Below are positions 60,579 to 64,000 of a DNA stretch of 64,000 nt, in pieces; position 1 is the stretch's first letter; every line of letters begins with the position of its first letter. Source of the stretch: Rhodospirillaceae bacterium (GTDB lineage: Bacteria > Pseudomonadota > Alphaproteobacteria > GCA-2731375); contig JABJKS010000011.1 in the NCBI GenBank assembly GCA_018660265.1, positions 1 through 64,000 on the forward strand. The letters run 5' to 3'. Under the pieces are notes generated by a model. That model saw only the letters and a list, made by a program, of their open reading frames with translations. It was not told the DNA's origin and made no database searches. The position numbers and the translations under genes were made by a program.

Positions 60579-62084
60579 CTACCAGGCGTCAATGGCGTGC
60601 TTGCGATGGCTGCGGGCGAGGGGTGTGGGCATGGCCTTTAGGGTCTGGCTCAAAAAATGCCTGGTATCCGCCGGGTCGATTATATCATCAATTTCGAATT
60701 TTTCCGCAACCGCGATGCCTGTGTTCTGGCGTTTCAGTTCGGCCGTGGCACGGGCGTGGATGTCGGCGCGCGTCGCCTCGTCCGGCGCGGCGGCCAGTTC
60801 TTTGCCGTGAATGATATTCACCGCTCCCTCCAAGCCCATGCCGCCGAACTCCGCCGTGGGCCAGCCGACACAAAGGGCAGGGTCCAGGCCACGGGCCCCC
60901 ATGACATAGCCGCCCAAGCCATAGGCCTTGCGTAGAACAATGGTCATGAAAGGCACGGTGGCCGCCGATACGTTCAACAACAAGCGCCCGGAATGGCGCA
61001 CCAGGGCCGTCTTCTCAATCTCCGGCCCGACCATCAGGCCCGGCGTGTCGCACAGGAATAACATGGGTATGTCGTAAGCATCGCACAGCTGAATAAAGCG
61101 GGAGGCTTTGTCGGAAGCCGGGCTGTCGATGGCGCCGGCCAGGAACATGGGCTGATTGGCAATGACGCCGACCGGGCGACCTTCGATACGGATCAGGGAG
61201 GTGACGATTGCGCGCCCGAACTTGGCGCGTAGTTCCAACACCGAGTCGATATCGGCAATACCTTCAATGACCTTGCGCACGTTATAGGCCCGGCGCGGGT
61301 TATCGGGGATGATCTCTCGCAACGCCTCCAGATCAGGCGCCTGATAGGTATCTGAGGGGCCGCGGAAATAGCTGAGATATTTTTTCGCCAGCTCAATCGC
61401 CTCGCCCTGATCCTTGGCCAGAATATCGATCACGCCATTAGGCTCCTGAACCTCTACCGGGCCGATTTCTTCCGGCGTGAAGGTCTCGCCCAACGCCGCC
61501 TCCACCAAAGGCGGGCCGGCCATGCCGATGTTGGCTTTCGGCGTAGCGATCAGAACATCGCACATGCCGGCCAGATTGGCATTGCCCGCAAAACACCGCC
61601 CCGCCACGATGCCAACCACGGGTGCGTTGCCCGACAGCTTTGCAAAGGCCATGAAAGTGGTCAGGTCCAGTCCCAGGCCGGTACCTGCGGACAGGTCATG
61701 GGGCCGGGCACCGCCGCCCTCCAGCCAGCAGATCATGGGCAGGCGCAATTTTTCCGCCACCTCAAATATCCGGTCATGTTTCTTATGATTGATCAGACTT
61801 TGGGTGCCGGCGTAGACCGTATAGTCGTAGGCCATGATGGCGCAGGATTGTCCGTCAACTTCCCCCGTCCCGGTGACCAGGCCGTCGGCGGCACCTGACA
61901 TATCGTTGCGTACAGGGCGGGAAAGGCCGCCATATTCGGCGAAACTGCCTGGGTCCAGAAAGGCGTCAATCTGCTCCCGCGTGGTCCAATGGCCGGTCTT
62001 GCGCCGCTTTGCAACTGCTTCGGGGCGGGCGGCGTCCAGGTTGCCCGCATGCAGCGCACGGATAGTCTCTACGTCTTTACGCAT
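60579..62084 (-). CDS. acyl-CoA carboxylase carboxyltransferase subunit
   Basis: 501 residues of the biotin-dependent carboxyltransferase family (propionyl-CoA carboxylase beta, methylcrotonoyl-CoA carboxylase, geranyl-CoA carboxylase). Landmarks are FAEYGGLSRPVRN, VMAYDYTVYAGTQSLINHKK-like segment (here MAYDYTVYAGTQSLINHKKH), LPMICWLEGGGARPHD and VLRKAYGLGGYVMGARG with the oxyanion residues. A biotin carboxylase or biotin carrier is not visible in the window, so it must pair with a distant gene. It is probably part of the run that includes the EthD gene upstream. Confidence 0.88.
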   Translation of the reverse strand: MRKDVETIRALHAGNLDAARPEAVAKRRKTGHWTTREQIDAFLDPGSFAEYGGLSRPVRNDMSGAADGLVTGTGEVDGQSCAIMAYDYTVYAGTQSLINHKKHDRIFEVAEKLRLPMICWLEGGGARPHDLSAGTGLGLDLTTFMAFAKLSGNAPVVGIVAGRCFAGNANLAGMCDVLIATPKANIGMAGPPLVEAALGETFTPEEIGPVEVQEPNGVIDILAKDQGEAIELAKKYLSYFRGPSDTYQAPDLEALREIIPDNPRRAYNVRKVIEGIADIDSVLELRAKFGRAIVTSLIRIEGRPVGVIANQPMFLAGAIDSPASDKASRFIQLCDAYDIPMLFLCDTPGLMVGPEIEKTALVRHSGRLLLNVSAATVPFMTIVLRKAYGLGGYVMGARGLDPALCVGWPTAEFGGMGLEGAVNIIHGKELAAAPDEATRADIHARATAELKRQNTGIAVAEKFEIDDIIDPADTRHFLSQTLKAMPTPLARSHRKHAIDAW

Positions 62085-62114
62085 AATGTTTTACTGTTCC
62101 AGATTTCTAAATGA

Positions 62115-62789
62115 CTACGCGATAATCACGTGTTCTTTGCTGATGATGAAGTCGATCTCATTCTCGGTATTGAGGAATTTCGGCTCGTCTTCCCGGGCGC
62201 GATCATAGGCGGCGGACTGTGCCGATTGACGCATGGCGGCGATGTCGTCGAACCAGGTGATGGCACAGCCGTCCCAGGCCGGTACCTTACCGTCCCGATA
62301 ACCGCCCAACAACGTATGGCTTTGCACATAGCGGCGGATAACCTCGATCTCCGCTGCGATGGGACCATGCACATCCCGCCAATAGGTCTGAAAGGCTTCA
62401 ACCTCCATGTCGGCCTTGCGCGGTACGAATTCGATATTCTTCAGGGCGCCGTCGGGCACGGCACCGTCTTTGATAATGTGTTCCTGGGTCAGGATCAGGG
62501 CCATTTTGGCCCGGTCGATGAAGTTTTCTTCGTCTGTCTGCACCGCGCCATAGGCCGCTGTTCCCGCCATGGCCCGCAGTGCCGCAACGTCATCAACCCA
62601 GATCTCGGCAATGCCATCATAAATCAATTCGCCCTTACGATAGCCTCCCAGCAATGCATGGGACTGGATATAGCGGCGCAGGCCAGGCAGGCGTTTGACC
62701 ACCTTCGCGTGGTCCGTCCGCCAATAGGTCTGAAAATCTTCCACGGACATGCCGGACTTCCGCTTGATGCAGGTGATGGCCTTAATCAT
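62115..62789 (-). CDS. tandem EthD-domain protein
   Basis: 224 residues made of two EthD/ABM-type ferredoxin-like domains, residues about 1-110 and 115-220. The two halves share the blocks FQTYWR, GLRRYIQSHALLGGYRKGE/IRRYVQSHTLLGGYRDGK (positions about 36-54 and 148-165) and W-DDxAA, so the gene arose by internal duplication. EthD proteins accompany ether- or steroid-degrading enzymes and may be decarboxylases or dehydratases. A good ribosome-binding site (GGAGAG) precedes the ATG. It appears to be the first gene of the minus-strand catabolic run. Confidence 0.87.
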   Translation of the reverse strand: MIKAITCIKRKSGMSVEDFQTYWRTDHAKVVKRLPGLRRYIQSHALLGGYRKGELIYDGIAEIWVDDVAALRAMAGTAAYGAVQTDEENFIDRAKMALILTQEHIIKDGAVPDGALKNIEFVPRKADMEVEAFQTYWRDVHGPIAAEIEVIRRYVQSHTLLGGYRDGKVPAWDGCAITWFDDIAAMRQSAQSAAYDRAREDEPKFLNTENEIDFIISKEHVIIA

Positions 62790-62998
62790 TTTGGGGCTCT
62801 CCTCTGATTTTTTGCAATAATGACTGTCGATGGTGGATCGGGCAAAAGGTTTGTTGCCCCGGCGGCCTGATCTGCAGCCCGATCAACAGCCCGACTGGCT
62901 GCCTGGTAACGCCGCATTAACCATTTATCGCGCATAGTAAGGTCTCGGCAAGGTCGGTATGAGACTTGCGCAGTTTCAAGGTCATACAGGATGGGACG

Positions 62999-64000
62999 AT
63001 GAATCATTCCGTGAAGGGAACGATCGACGGTGTCGAAGGGACAGCGCCCCCTGCCACGCCAAATATACCAGCCCATGAACGCCTGATGCTCCTGGAGCAA
63101 AGCCTGGATCATCTGCCTATCGGCGTCACGGTCTATGATGCGGAATTCCGCCTTTTGACCTGGAACAGCACGGCTGAGGAGATTCTGGACACGCCACCGG
63201 GTTTGTTGCGCAATGACATGCCGGTAACGGATTTGATTGCGCATTTGTTCGCGATGGGATTCTACGGTGAGGGCGAAAGCGACCAACTCGTCGCGCAGCG
63301 TCGTCGGCAATTGGTTGAAGGCGACCTGACCCGGGAAAGCAGGCTCAATGACGGACGGATCCTGGAGCTAAAGGGTTTCCACGCACCTGAAGGGGGCTAC
63401 GTCTATATTTCACAGGACGTAACGGCACAGCGCCGGGCCGAAAGCGCGACCAAGGAATTGGCGGCAATTGTGGCGTCGTCCGACTCTTCGATTTTAAGCC
63501 TCTCAACCGACGGTATCATCGCATCCTGGAACCCAGGCGCGGAAAAACTTTATGGCTACACGGCTGAGGAAGCTGTTGGACAGCCGTTTCAATTATTGAC
63601 CGGCGACAGTGTACAATCCGAAAATCAAGAATCGATTTTGCGACGCGCCTTGCGTGGAGAACAACCACAGCAAACCATCGGGCAACGCACCCACAAGGAT
63701 GGCCACACTTTTTCCATCTCCCTACGGATGTCCCCAATTCTTGGTGACGACGGCTCGGTGGTTGGTGTATCCGGCGTTGCGTACGATGTTACGGAACAGT
63801 TGCGAACTGAACGCGCGTTGGCGGAGCAGCGCGATCAGCTGCAACTGCTCAATGGGCAAAAAAACCGATTGTTTTCCATTATCGCGCATGATTTACGAAC
63901 CCCATTCAATAGTCTGTTGGGTTTTTCGGAAATTCTCAGCCAAAATGTTGAAACATTGTCTCCGGCTGAGATCAGCGAATATGCCGCGATGATGCATGAC
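62999..64000 (+). CDS. PAS-domain sensor histidine kinase, N-terminal part
   Basis: The frame is open from the ATG at 62999 (AGGATGGG upstream) to the window end, at least 334 residues. A PAS-7-type domain covers about residues 33-145 (LPIGVTVYDAEFRLLTWNS, YVYISQDVTAQRRAE), and a second PAS about 150-270 (ILSLSTDGIIASWNPGAEKL, GVSGVAYDVTEQ). The HisKA domain follows with the phospho-acceptor histidine in FSIIAHDLRTPFNSLLGFSE near residue 300. No membrane segment is present, so it is probably a cytoplasmic sensor. The catalytic ATPase domain lies beyond the window. It is divergent from the EthD-headed operon. Confidence 0.9.
   Translation, partial: MNHSVKGTIDGVEGTAPPATPNIPAHERLMLLEQSLDHLPIGVTVYDAEFRLLTWNSTAEEILDTPPGLLRNDMPVTDLIAHLFAMGFYGEGESDQLVAQRRRQLVEGDLTRESRLNDGRILELKGFHAPEGGYVYISQDVTAQRRAESATKELAAIVASSDSSILSLSTDGIIASWNPGAEKLYGYTAEEAVGQPFQLLTGDSVQSENQESILRRALRGEQPQQTIGQRTHKDGHTFSISLRMSPILGDDGSVVGVSGVAYDVTEQLRTERALAEQRDQLQLLNGQKNRLFSIIAHDLRTPFNSLLGFSEILSQNVETLSPAEISEYAAMMHD

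Overview
The window looks like the chromosome of a free-living, probably marine, alphaproteobacterium (Rhodospirillales-like). This is an inference from the protein flavour (der preceded by bamB and a YfgM-like TPR gene, MmgE/PrpD, LLM, GFA and EthD enzymes, Tat-exported redox proteins) and moderately high GC. No 16S rRNA is present, so the genus cannot be fixed.

Layout. 0-1 kb is a recombination scar: the 5' end of an IS1182-like transposase and the C-terminal stub of a tyrosine recombinase. 1.2-3.9 kb holds a PhnD-like binding lipoprotein and a hybrid histidine kinase. egtD and a small secreted protein follow. 6-13.7 kb (minus strand) is an eight-gene periplasmic respiratory cluster: a pentaheme NapC/NirT cytochrome, a diheme class I cytochrome c, a NapA-like molybdenum enzyme with a Tat signal, two NapG-like and one NapF-like Fe-S proteins, NapH, and a His-rich membrane-anchored protein. 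An FNR-type box precedes it. It has no napB or napD. 14-30 kb is mixed metabolism (P450, ring-hydroxylating oxygenase subunits, a Fic protein behind two strong palindromes, aminotransferase, DapA-like enzyme plus cupin, MFS, mtnP-apt-SMP30).

30.7-33.4 kb is a small island in the 3' end of tRNA-Ala(CGC), bounded by a 51-bp exact direct repeat. It carries relics of an RHS-type polymorphic toxin, one apparently intact candidate immunity gene and a truncated second copy, and a REP-associated tyrosine transposase between inverted REP-like repeats. 33.5-41.8 kb returns to core-like genes (CoA-transferase, MmgE/PrpD, amidase, a 56-residue membrane protein, YfgM-like, bamB, der).

41.8-62.8 kb is catabolic. 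One block has an aldolase-family enzyme, AMP-forming ligase, Rieske oxygenase alpha and beta, two tandem GFA proteins and a luciferase-like monooxygenase, divergent from an acyl-CoA synthetase. Another has RidA and a polar amino-acid-type ABC importer facing a minus-strand run of EthD, carboxyltransferase, TauD, SDR, AhpD-like, an isopenicillin-N-synthase-like 2OG oxygenase and an HD-domain protein. The last two overlap and resemble the logic of the PhnY/PhnZ and TmpA/TmpB oxygenase pairs. The window ends inside a PAS-containing histidine kinase.

The best candidates for undescribed biology are the NapB-less nitrate-reductase-like cluster, the 2OG/HD oxygenase pair, and the tRNA-bounded toxin-immunity relic with its RAYT.
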